Part shown: in pieces, positions 1 through 7,548 of the stretch
Layout: each line of letters opens with the position of its first letter
Numbering within the stretch: position 1 is the stretch's first letter
Assembly: GCF_001050035.1 (NCBI RefSeq)
Contig: NZ_CVTA01000011.1
Span: 62,001-126,000 of the forward strand
DNA length: 64,000 bases
Direction: 5' to 3'
Source of the DNA: Mycolicibacterium komanii
GTDB lineage: Bacteria > Actinomycetota > Actinomycetes > Mycobacteriales > Mycobacteriaceae
Notes under the pieces: generated by a model
The model's input: the letters and a program-made list of their open reading frames with translations, nothing else
Told to the model about the DNA's origin: nothing
Database searches by the model: none
Translations under genes and position numbers: made by a program

Positions 1-16
1 CGTCGCGCGAAGCACG

Positions 17-340
17 ATGAGCCGCGCGGTGCCGGGGGTGATGGTGGCGATATCGCAGACGATGGTCGGCTGGCTGCTGGTTGCGGCCGGCCTGCTGACG
101 TTCCTGTTCGGGGTGGCGTCGCGGGTGTTCATCGGGCGCCGCCGCGAGACGAAGGCCGTCCGGATCATGGTGCACACATTCCGCCGGACGGGATTGGCGC
201 GCGTGCTGTTCGGCCGGTTCGAGAGCGACGTGCTCGACGACGACGAACTCGACGCCATGATCCTGATGCCCACCATCGTGATCGCCTGCGGGCTGTGCCT
301 GACCGCGGTGTTTCTGCTCGGATACCAGAAGCTGGTCTAA
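17..340 (+). CDS. Small two-helix membrane protein (hypothetical, possibly 5'-partial)
   Basis: I do not recognise the family. The 107-residue product has a hydrophobic helix near residues 15-38, a basic charged middle (several R/K, then an acidic DDDE stretch near residue 75), and a second hydrophobic helix near residues 84-102. This suggests an integral membrane protein with its loop in the cytoplasm. The frame stays open to the window edge, so the true start may lie upstream and the ATG is only the first one visible. Its TAA overlaps the TAG of the convergent metallo-hydrolase gene by a few bases. Confidence 0.55.
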   Translation: MSRAVPGVMVAISQTMVGWLLVAAGLLTFLFGVASRVFIGRRRETKAVRIMVHTFRRTGLARVLFGRFESDVLDDDELDAMILMPTIVIACGLCLTAVFLLGYQKLV

Positions 341-1071
341 GTGCGCGCCGCCGCCTCGGCCGCGTCGCGGATCGACCCGCGCCACACCGGCCCGTGCCCC
401 GGCAGCAGCACCTCGGTGTCGAGCAGCCCGAGAGCCGACAGGCTGCGCACGCAACCGTACTGGTCGTGGTTGAACAATCCGGGCAGAAGTTGCGGCCCGC
501 CGCGCGTCGAGAGCGGGTGCCCGGTGACCAGCGCGTCGCCGCTCACCAGAACGCCGTCGATCAGGAACGAGCAGTGCCCACCGGTGTGTCCGGGCGTCGG
601 GATCGCCAGCGGTGTGCCCGGAAGCTTGGCCGCGACGTCCTCGGTCAGGGCCTGCGCGGTGGGGATGCCGTCTCGCAGCATGCCGCCCTTGCGGGTGATC
701 GCCACCGACCACGTGAGGTAGCGCGGGCGCCAGATGTGTTTGGCGATGTCGACCGGAGAGGCCTGTTCGAGGTACTCCCGCTTGGCGTGGCCCACCTCGG
801 CCGCGTGGCAGTAGACCGGCGTGCCGTGCGTCTCGGCGAACCAGATCGCCGACCCGAAATGGTCGATGTGCGCGTGGGTCAACAGGATTGCGCGCAGATC
901 GTCGACGCCGTAGCCGAGCTCACGCAGCGACTGCAGGACGTCGTCGCGGTTGCCGGGGAAGCCGGTGTCGATGAGCATCACGCCCGTCTCGTCGGTCACG
1001 AGAGTCCAATTGACGAGGTCCGTGTAGGCGAAATGAACGGTGTCGGTGATGGCGCTCAAGGCTGCTGCCAT
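337..1071 (-). CDS. Metallo-beta-lactamase-fold hydrolase (Rv0406c-like)
   Basis: The 244-residue protein carries the MBL-fold metal motifs in order: THAHIDH at residues 65-71, GHTGGH at about 161-166, GDAL at about 178-181 and a late PGHGP histidine motif. Members of this superfamily are di-zinc or iron hydrolases acting on thioesters, lactones or phosphodiesters; the substrate cannot be read from the sequence. It is divergent from fgd1 with a 34-base gap, the same arrangement as Rv0406c/Rv0407 in M. tuberculosis. The ATG at 1071 gives the expected N-terminus just before the first beta strand. Confidence 0.85.
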   Translation of the reverse strand: MAAALSAITDTVHFAYTDLVNWTLVTDETGVMLIDTGFPGNRDDVLQSLRELGYGVDDLRAILLTHAHIDHFGSAIWFAETHGTPVYCHAAEVGHAKREYLEQASPVDIAKHIWRPRYLTWSVAITRKGGMLRDGIPTAQALTEDVAAKLPGTPLAIPTPGHTGGHCSFLIDGVLVSGDALVTGHPLSTRGGPQLLPGLFNHDQYGCVRSLSALGLLDTEVLLPGHGPVWRGSIRDAAEAAART

Positions 1072-1105
1072 GCCGCGAGTCTAGGCAAGGGAGTAGAAAC
1101 GAACC

Positions 1106-2116
1106 GTGGCTGAACTCAAACTCGGATACAAGGCGTCGGCGGAACAGTTCGCGCCGCGGGAACTGGTCGAGCTGGCCGTGGCGGCCGAAGAGCACGGGAT
1201 GGACAGCGCGACGGTCAGTGACCACTTCCAGCCGTGGCGACATGAGGGCGGCCACGCGCCGTTCTCGCTGGCGTGGATGACGGCGGTCGGCGAGCGAACC
1301 AAGAACCTCATCCTCGGGACGTCGGTGTTGACCCCGACGTTCCGGTACAACCCCGCGGTGATCGCGCAGGCGTTCGCGACGATGGGGTGCCTGTATCCGA
1401 ACCGCATCTTCCTCGGGGTGGGCACCGGCGAGGCGCTCAACGAGATCGCCACCGGATACGAGGGCGACTGGCCGGAGTTCAAGGAGCGCTTCGCACGACT
1501 GCGGGAGTCGGTCAAGCTGATGCGCGAGTTGTGGCTGGGCGACCGGGTCGACTTCGACGGCGAGTACTACCGCACGAAGGGCGCCTCGATCTACGACGTG
1601 CCCGAGGGCGGAATCCCGGTGTACATCGCCGCGGGCGGCCCGGTGGTGGCCAAGTACGCCGGCCGCGCGGGTGACGGGTTCATCTGCACGAGCGGCAAGG
1701 GGGAGGAGCTGTACAAGGACAAGCTGATCCCCGCGGTCCGCGAAGGCGCCGAGGCCGCCGGCCGCAACGCCGACGAGATCGACCGGATGATCGAGATCAA
1801 GATCTCCTATGACACCGATCCGGAGCTGGCGCTGGAGAACACCCGGTTCTGGGCGCCGCTGTCGCTGACCGCCGAGCAGAAGCACTCCATCGACGACCCG
1901 ATCGAGATGGAGAAGGCCGCCGACGAGTTGCCGATCGAACAGGTCGCCAAGCGCTGGATCGTCGCGTCGGACCCGGACGAGGCCGTCGAGAAGGTGAAGG
2001 ACTACGTCGACTGGGGGCTCAACCACCTGGTGTTCCATGCCCCCGGCCACGATCAGCGCCGCTTCCTCGAACTGTTCAAGCGCGATCTCGAGCCGCGTCT
2101 GCGTCGTCTGGGCTGA
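1106..2116 (+). CDS. fgd1: F420-dependent glucose-6-phosphate dehydrogenase
   Basis: The enzyme oxidises glucose-6-phosphate to 6-phosphogluconolactone with coenzyme F420, supplying F420H2 to mycobacterial reductases, including those that activate nitroimidazole prodrugs. The product is 336 residues, the same length as the M. tuberculosis enzyme. The active-site residues known from that structure are in register: SDHFQPW at 38-44 gives His40 and Trp44, and the GTGE motif gives Glu109. It is a luciferase-like TIM barrel. Translation starts at a GTG. In M. tuberculosis the next same-direction gene is pta; here about 22.8 kb separates them. Confidence 0.97.
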   Translation: MAELKLGYKASAEQFAPRELVELAVAAEEHGMDSATVSDHFQPWRHEGGHAPFSLAWMTAVGERTKNLILGTSVLTPTFRYNPAVIAQAFATMGCLYPNRIFLGVGTGEALNEIATGYEGDWPEFKERFARLRESVKLMRELWLGDRVDFDGEYYRTKGASIYDVPEGGIPVYIAAGGPVVAKYAGRAGDGFICTSGKGEELYKDKLIPAVREGAEAAGRNADEIDRMIEIKISYDTDPELALENTRFWAPLSLTAEQKHSIDDPIEMEKAADELPIEQVAKRWIVASDPDEAVEKVKDYVDWGLNHLVFHAPGHDQRRFLELFKRDLEPRLRRLG

Positions 2117-2138
2117 TCGGACTCCGCTCCGACACACC

Positions 2139-3110
2139 ATGATTCGAGTACCGGCGACGGTCCTCGGTGCGCTCGCATTCGTGTTGGCGCTCGCCGGGCT
2201 GGTGTCGCGTTACCTGCCGGTCGACAACGAGGTCGTGCTGGCGCTCGCCGCGGCGTCGCCGTACCTGACCGTCGCGGGTGTCGGCTCGATGGTGCTGTTC
2301 GCGGTGGCTCGGCGCTGGGCGGCCACCATCGTGGCCGCGACACTGTGCGTGGTGATGATCGCCGTGCTCGCGCCCCGCTACCTCGGCCCCGAGAAGACCG
2401 GCGTGCCCTCGACTGCGCTGCGGGTGCTGACCGCCAACCTAGGTATGGGTCGTGCGGACGCGCGGGCGATGGTGGAACTGGCATCCGCGACGGCCGACGT
2501 CCTCGTCGTACAAGAGTTGACTCCGCAAGCGGCCGAGGCCATGTCGGCGGCCGGGCTCGACCGGGTCTTCGGTCACCGGGTGGTCGACGCGCGGCCCATG
2601 GCCGCGGGGATCGGGGTGTGGAGCCGCCATCCGATCGTGGGTGCGGCCAACGTCGAGGGTTATCAGATGCCGATGCTGCACGCTCAGATCCGGGTTCCCG
2701 GCGTGAGATTCGACGTCAGCGTTCTTGCCGTACATCTGGCCGCCCCGTTGGTGCAGCCGCTGAGCCTGTTCTCTGATGACATTGGCGGGCTGCGCGAGAC
2801 GCTTGCGGCGCTGGCCCGCGCCGCGGGTTCCGGCGCCGTCGTCGTCGCGGGCGATTTCAACGCGACCTACGACATGCGTCCGTTCCGGCTGCTACTGGAC
2901 GAGGGTTACCGTGACGCCGCCGAGCAGTCCCGGGCCGGCCTGACCCGCAGCTACCCGGGGAGACCATGGGTCCCGTCTGTGGTCGGCATCGATCATGTGC
3001 TGCTGCACAACTGCGCGGCAACGTCGGCGTACACCGTGGCTGTGCGTGGGTCTGATCACCGAGGGCTGGTGGCCACCATCGACATCCCGGTGGATCCGAC
3101 GGCGAGCTGA
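2139..3110 (+). CDS. Membrane-anchored endonuclease/exonuclease/phosphatase-family protein
   Basis: The ATG at 2139, 22 bases after the fgd1 stop, gives 323 residues. Three hydrophobic segments (about 5-25, 32-52 and 60-77) precede a catalytic EEP domain. That domain has the family motifs: TANLG near residue 100, VQEL with Glu126, GDFNA at 238-242, GIDHVL at 283-288 and GSDHRGL at 304-310. The catalytic acid, Asp/Asn and Asp-His pair are therefore intact. The family cleaves phosphodiesters in nucleic acids, lipids or inositides. With this topology the domain probably faces the outside of the membrane, as in other short N-terminally anchored actinobacterial members; that is inference. It is followed by a terminator. 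Confidence 0.85.
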   Translation: MIRVPATVLGALAFVLALAGLVSRYLPVDNEVVLALAAASPYLTVAGVGSMVLFAVARRWAATIVAATLCVVMIAVLAPRYLGPEKTGVPSTALRVLTANLGMGRADARAMVELASATADVLVVQELTPQAAEAMSAAGLDRVFGHRVVDARPMAAGIGVWSRHPIVGAANVEGYQMPMLHAQIRVPGVRFDVSVLAVHLAAPLVQPLSLFSDDIGGLRETLAALARAAGSGAVVVAGDFNATYDMRPFRLLLDEGYRDAAEQSRAGLTRSYPGRPWVPSVVGIDHVLLHNCAATSAYTVAVRGSDHRGLVATIDIPVDPTAS

Positions 3111-3121
3111 CCGCTTCAGGG

Positions 3122-3142
3122 CGCAGGCGTGCCTGCGTTTTT
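3122..3142 (+). terminator. Intrinsic terminator after the EEP gene
   Basis: The perfect arms CGCAGG (3122-3127) and CCTGCG (3132-3137) enclose a four-base loop and are followed at once by five T residues. It lies 12 bases past the stop of the EEP gene, so it should end fgd1-side transcription before the glycan island begins. Canonical hairpin-plus-T-tract terminators are uncommon in mycobacteria, which makes this one stand out. Confidence 0.8.
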
Positions 3143-3292
3143 CACCATCAACGGTTGGTCGGAACGATGCATCGATTACGGTTGCTTGTCGGCTCGGGGT
3201 GGACGGCAAACTGTCTGCGGCCTTCGTCGCACGGTCTAAACGGCTCGTTGTCTTGAGTGTCGGCTCTTCACTTGAGAATTGAAAGGCTACTC

Positions 3293-4381
3293 ATGATCCG
3301 AGTACTCCTCGTCGGAGCCGGCGCTGTGGTCGAGGAACATTACCGCGCGCTGCTCCGAAGACTCGAGAGGTCCGGCACGCTGAGAGTCGCTGCGGTAGTC
3401 GAACCGAACGAATCCCGAGGGCAGCGGATCGCGGCCGGGTTCAAACAGGCCGACTATCACCCCGACCTCGATGCTGCGTTCGCGATCGGTTCATACGACC
3501 TCGCGATAATCACGTCGCCGCCGGGCTTACACGCTGATCACGTGTGCGCTTCCGTCGAACGGGGGTCCCACGTCCTTTGCGAGAAGCCCATGGCGACAAC
3601 GGTGAATGATGCGAACCGGATGACTGCCGCTGCGAAGCGGGCGGACCGTCTGTTGTGCGTGGCGTTTCCCAGGAGGTTCTACTCGAGCTTCGCCGACGTC
3701 GCGAAACTCGTGAGTCGAGGGGATCTCGGCGAAGACCTCCGTTTCACCTATCGCGAGGGCGGCACTTACGGCTGGCCTGTTGCCACTGACGCAGCTTTCA
3801 GGCGCGAAAAGTCCGGCGGTGGTGCCCTGATGGACAAGGGCGTGCACGTGCTGGATCTACTGAGCTCGATATTCGGTGAGCCTTCAGTGGAGCGTGCGTT
3901 CGACGACAGCTTCGTCGGAGGCGTCGAAACGAACTCGAAGCTCGAATTGGCGTTCCCCCGCGCACGCGGGACGATGCACGTCAGCTGGGAATACCCGTTG
4001 AATAATGGACTTCAGATCCAGGGGAGTGCGGGTGAGGTGAGATTAGACCTGGATGAGATCCGGATGTACCGACGCAAGACGTCGCAGGGCTGGATGCTGG
4101 TTCCCGCGACGACCGACTGGCCCGCAGACATGAAGGCGAGCGGGGGCGAGCGCATTCGGCCCGTCAACTACCCGTTCTGCTTCGAGATCCAGTTGATCGC
4201 GATGCTCCGCTGCATCGCCTACGGAGAGGTCTTCCCGGTGACGGGAGACCAAGCGGCCGGCGTCCAAAGGGCTATAGAAGAAGCTTACGAACGAGCCGAA
4301 CCGCTAGCTTGCGAGTGGTTGTCGGAAGCCGAGCAGGCCGCGGCGCGGACTCGGCATTGGAAGGGAATGCGGCCCGCATGA
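3293..4381 (+). CDS. Gfo/Idh/MocA-family sugar dehydrogenase 1
   Basis: The 362-residue protein has an N-terminal Rossmann fold (VGAGAVVEEHY near residues 7-17). It also has the family EKP motif (CEKPM, 96-100) and the catalytic segment GGGALMDKGVHVLD at 176-188 that closes over the sugar and NAD(P). Such enzymes oxidise or reduce sugars, often UDP-sugars, at C3 or a neighbouring carbon. The ATG at 3293 is chosen because GAAAGG (3281-3286) sits at good ribosome-binding distance; an in-frame GTG at 3257 has no such site. Its TGA overlaps the ATG of the epimerase gene (ATGA), so the two are translationally coupled. The substrate is unknown. Confidence 0.88.
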   Translation: MIRVLLVGAGAVVEEHYRALLRRLERSGTLRVAAVVEPNESRGQRIAAGFKQADYHPDLDAAFAIGSYDLAIITSPPGLHADHVCASVERGSHVLCEKPMATTVNDANRMTAAAKRADRLLCVAFPRRFYSSFADVAKLVSRGDLGEDLRFTYREGGTYGWPVATDAAFRREKSGGGALMDKGVHVLDLLSSIFGEPSVERAFDDSFVGGVETNSKLELAFPRARGTMHVSWEYPLNNGLQIQGSAGEVRLDLDEIRMYRRKTSQGWMLVPATTDWPADMKASGGERIRPVNYPFCFEIQLIAMLRCIAYGEVFPVTGDQAAGVQRAIEEAYERAEPLACEWLSEAEQAAARTRHWKGMRPA

Positions 4382-5454
4382 AACCGATCGCCATCGTCGG
4401 AGCGGGTGGTTACGTCGGATCGCGCCTCATCGAGCGATCAGAGCTAACGGGAGAGATGGAGCTCGTGCCGATCGTCAGATCGTGGCGCAGCCAGGGGCGG
4501 CTGGCGAGGTACGGATTTCGAACGGTGCAGGCTTCCGCGGGCGATACGGCATCGCTGGTCCCGCTGTTGAAGGACTGCGGTATGGCCGTCAATCTGACCA
4601 TGGGTGACGACAAGTGCATCGTCACGGATGTCCAGTCGATACACCGGGCATGTCGAGAGGCCGGAGTCCCCCTTTTTGTCCACATGAGTTCGGCGGAAGT
4701 CTTCGGTAGGGCCGAAGCGCCTGACATCAGAGAGGATTCGGTTCCCGACGGCGAGCATTGGATGGAGTACGGCAGAGAGAAGGCGGCCGCCGAACAATGG
4801 CTGTGGCAACAGTCGAGTGGTCCCGTCAGCACAGTGATTTTGCGACCCGGCCTGATCTGGGGTCCTGGATCGGGATGGTTGGCGGGGCCTGCCCAAGCGT
4901 TGGCCGACGGTACCGCCTATCTCTTCAACGACGGCCGCGGTATCTGCAACTTGATCCATGTCGACAATTTGATTCAACACCTGGTCGCGCTTTCGCGCTC
5001 GAAAGGTGTGGAGTCAGGATTCTTCAATATCTCCGACATCGAGACACACAGTTGGGCAGATTATTACGCGGCGATCGCCAGGGAGATCGGCGTCGACGAA
5101 AGGACGATACACCTGCTAGAAGACTCCGCTATAGAAAAGAGCTTCATGCAGAAGGTACTCGACCTTCGCCAGTCGGCTCCCGCCATGGCAATCAAACGCC
5201 GCATCCCGGCCGACACCAGGACGCGCGTCAAACAACGACTCAAGGATCGGCTCAAGCCCCCGATCCGCGTGGCACAACCTTTCGAGCCCGCGCCGGTGGT
5301 GAGCAAGGAGATGTGGTGGGTTCAGGGCACCGCCCGCAGGTTGCCGTCGAGCGCATTCAAGCAACGCTTTCCGGAGTTGCAGCTGCGGCCGTTCCCCGAA
5401 TTGATGTCGGCGGCCGGTCGATGGCTACGCTATGCGGGATTCGACGGATCGTGA
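4378..5454 (+). CDS. NAD-dependent epimerase/dehydratase (extended SDR) 1
   Basis: The 358-residue protein begins with IVGAGGYVGSRLIE (Gly motif GAGGYVG, 8-14). It has HMSSAEVFG near 102-110 and the catalytic pair Tyr131/Lys135 in YGREK. This is the extended SDR pattern of nucleotide-sugar epimerases and reductases. After the core (about 260 residues) there is a basic C-terminal tail of roughly 90 residues, rich in Arg/Lys and Pro, which I cannot assign. It starts within the stop codon of the preceding Gfo/Idh gene. Together with the next Gfo/Idh gene it probably remodels an activated sugar for the island's glycan. Confidence 0.85.
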   Translation: MKPIAIVGAGGYVGSRLIERSELTGEMELVPIVRSWRSQGRLARYGFRTVQASAGDTASLVPLLKDCGMAVNLTMGDDKCIVTDVQSIHRACREAGVPLFVHMSSAEVFGRAEAPDIREDSVPDGEHWMEYGREKAAAEQWLWQQSSGPVSTVILRPGLIWGPGSGWLAGPAQALADGTAYLFNDGRGICNLIHVDNLIQHLVALSRSKGVESGFFNISDIETHSWADYYAAIAREIGVDERTIHLLEDSAIEKSFMQKVLDLRQSAPAMAIKRRIPADTRTRVKQRLKDRLKPPIRVAQPFEPAPVVSKEMWWVQGTARRLPSSAFKQRFPELQLRPFPELMSAAGRWLRYAGFDGS

Positions 5455-5554
5455 GGCATCGTATTCCGATCGGCGTCGATATCTCTTCGACCAAGGAATC
5501 GAAGACTCGCGCCGAGCACAAGCAGATACCACGGATGCGTGATAGGTGTGGACA

Positions 5555-6679
5555 ATGATTCGGGCGGGCATAGTCGGTTTGGGCAAGATGGGGTTGTCGC
5601 ACCTGGCAATCATGCGGATGCACCCGGAGCTTGACGTCGTCGGTATCTGTGATTCGGCCGGCTACGTGCGCGATGTGCTCGGAAAATACACCAATCTGGA
5701 CTGTTACGACGATTTCGACCAGATGTTGATGCAGACAGGGGCCGAAGCGGTGTTCGTCGCGGTCCCGTCAAAACTGCACGCGCCGATGGTTGAGCAGGCA
5801 CTCGTGCGCGGAGCCCACGTCTTCTGCGAGAAACCATTCGTCCTCGATGTGAACGATGGCGAGCGCTTGGTGTCTCTGGCTGAGAACAAGGGGCTCGTGA
5901 CCCAAGTCGGCTACCACAACCGCTTTATCGGCGCGTTCCGGGAAGCTGCGCGGGTCGTCGCGTCGGGGGCGCTCGGGCGTGTGCACCACGTTCGCGTGGA
6001 GGCATACGGTCCAGTCGTCCTCCGAGAGAAGAGCAGCACGTGGCGTGGGGTTAAGACAGAAGGTGGTGGCGCACTGTATGACTATGCCTGCCATGCAATC
6101 GATTTGATGAACTTTGTGGTTGGCGTCCCGCATTCGGTCGACGGCGTCGTCCGACACAGCATTTTCTCGAGCGATGTCGACGACGAGGTTTACTGCACGC
6201 TGCGCTACGCAGACGGCGTGAGCGGCCAATTATGTGTCAACTGGAGCGACGAGAGTTTTCGCAAGATGTCGACAAAGGTACTCGTGTGGGGAACCAACGG
6301 CCGCGTCGCCGCCGATCGGCAGGAGTGCCAGATCTATCTTCGCGAGACGCACCCCGGCGTACCGGAATTAGAGCCGGGCTGGACGATCCGCTACACCACC
6401 GATCTGACTGAGGAAGTTTGGTATTACCTTCGTGGCGAAGAATACTCGGCGCAGGTCGATTACTTTGTCGAGAGTGTCAAGAAGAACCGACTCGACGGCG
6501 AGAACACATTCCGCTCCGCACTCGAAGTTGATCGCGTCGTCGACATGATCACCGGCGCGGCGCTCGTCGGACGATCCGGGACGGCGAAAACGCCGGCGGA
6601 TGAAAGATATCCGCGACTGTCGATACGGCGCGAGCTAGCCGCGCGCTTCAGGGAACTCGTGGCATCGAGGAGGACCTGA
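5555..6679 (+). CDS. Gfo/Idh/MocA-family sugar dehydrogenase 2
   Basis: The 374-residue protein has a Rossmann fold (GIVGLGKMG at residues 5-13), an EKP motif at 92-94 and the catalytic loop GGGALYDYACHAIDL at 170-184. Like its neighbour it should be an NAD(P)-linked sugar oxidoreductase. The ATG at 5555 is preferred because AGGTG precedes it; a GTG three codons earlier (5546) is also possible. It is only distantly similar to dehydrogenase 1, so the two probably catalyse different steps, for example an oxidation and a reduction of the same nucleotide sugar. The 100 bases upstream contain no recognisable gene. Confidence 0.86.
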   Translation: MIRAGIVGLGKMGLSHLAIMRMHPELDVVGICDSAGYVRDVLGKYTNLDCYDDFDQMLMQTGAEAVFVAVPSKLHAPMVEQALVRGAHVFCEKPFVLDVNDGERLVSLAENKGLVTQVGYHNRFIGAFREAARVVASGALGRVHHVRVEAYGPVVLREKSSTWRGVKTEGGGALYDYACHAIDLMNFVVGVPHSVDGVVRHSIFSSDVDDEVYCTLRYADGVSGQLCVNWSDESFRKMSTKVLVWGTNGRVAADRQECQIYLRETHPGVPELEPGWTIRYTTDLTEEVWYYLRGEEYSAQVDYFVESVKKNRLDGENTFRSALEVDRVVDMITGAALVGRSGTAKTPADERYPRLSIRRELAARFRELVASRRT

Positions 6680-6681
6680 AC

Positions 6682-7545
6682 ATGGATCGCGTGCTGTTCG
6701 GAGACAACCAATTCTTCGGCATCAACCACATGTCCGAGGAGAAGGCTCGCGCACAGGCGATACGGTTCCAGCACCTCGAATCGGTGTTGGCGACGCTCGA
6801 CGTCGCATATCAGGAAGGCATCCGCACGTTCGTATGCACCACCCACGACCGTGTAGGTGAGATTTGCGACTATTTCCGCGCCAACCACGCCAAGTACCCC
6901 GATTACCTCTTCTACCCGGGCATGCCCTACGCCCACAAATACGCGAATGCGGTGACGGAGTTCGGGATCGTCGACGCACTTCGCAGGTTTCTGCCGGACG
7001 GTGGAGCGGTCAAGACGATGTTCAAAGGCGGTGTCGCCGTAGCCAGTAAAGACATCGAGCCGGTGATGCAACTTCTGGTGGACGCCGAAATGAAGATGTT
7101 CGCGGGACTACCGACTCCCATTATCTTTCTTCAAAACGTCGTCACCGACCTGCTCCTCGGACTCGGGATGCACGACGCATTCCGAATCTTCTCCGACCAT
7201 GTTCAGCAGAGGTACGGCGCCGAACCGGGTTTCATCACGATGAACCTCCCGCGTCTCCTCGACGTCCTCGACCAGCAGGGCATCGAAAACCCGATTCTGT
7301 GCACCAACTTCAACAAGATCGGCTTTCGGATGTGCGGCGGCGTCGAACTATACGAGAAAACCATTCGCGAGCGCCGCTGCCGGGTGATCGCGATGTCGGT
7401 CCTTGCCTCGGGTGCCATCCCGCCCCGCGAAGCCATCGAGTATGTCTGCGGGCAACCGCAAATTCAGTCCATTGTGTTCGGAGCGTCGAGCCGAGCCAAC
7501 ATCCACCAGACAAAGACACTCATCGACGAGCTCTGGCCGGCCTGA
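6682..7545 (+). CDS. Unassigned protein with aldo/keto-reductase-like barrel features
   Basis: The protein has 287 residues and a strong AGGAGG ribosome-binding site at 6669-6674. It starts two bases after the preceding stop, so it belongs to the same operon. The N-terminus (VLFGDNQFFGINH) and the C-terminal GASSRANIHQT resemble the first strand and the cofactor-phosphate end of aldo/keto reductases. However, the classical Asp-Tyr-Lys-His catalytic set is not evident. I infer a TIM-barrel enzyme acting with the two Gfo/Idh dehydrogenases on a sugar or sugar-nucleotide. The family has no function I can name. It converges on the GMC oxidoreductase gene with only three bases between stops. Confidence 0.6.
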   Translation: MDRVLFGDNQFFGINHMSEEKARAQAIRFQHLESVLATLDVAYQEGIRTFVCTTHDRVGEICDYFRANHAKYPDYLFYPGMPYAHKYANAVTEFGIVDALRRFLPDGGAVKTMFKGGVAVASKDIEPVMQLLVDAEMKMFAGLPTPIIFLQNVVTDLLLGLGMHDAFRIFSDHVQQRYGAEPGFITMNLPRLLDVLDQQGIENPILCTNFNKIGFRMCGGVELYEKTIRERRCRVIAMSVLASGAIPPREAIEYVCGQPQIQSIVFGASSRANIHQTKTLIDELWPA

Positions 7546-7548
7546 CGC

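Noticed and set aside
920..2140. 406-codon open frame antisense to fgd1
   Set aside because: It is the complementary shadow of the highly conserved fgd1 gene; the translation is low-complexity and Arg/His-rich with no domain.
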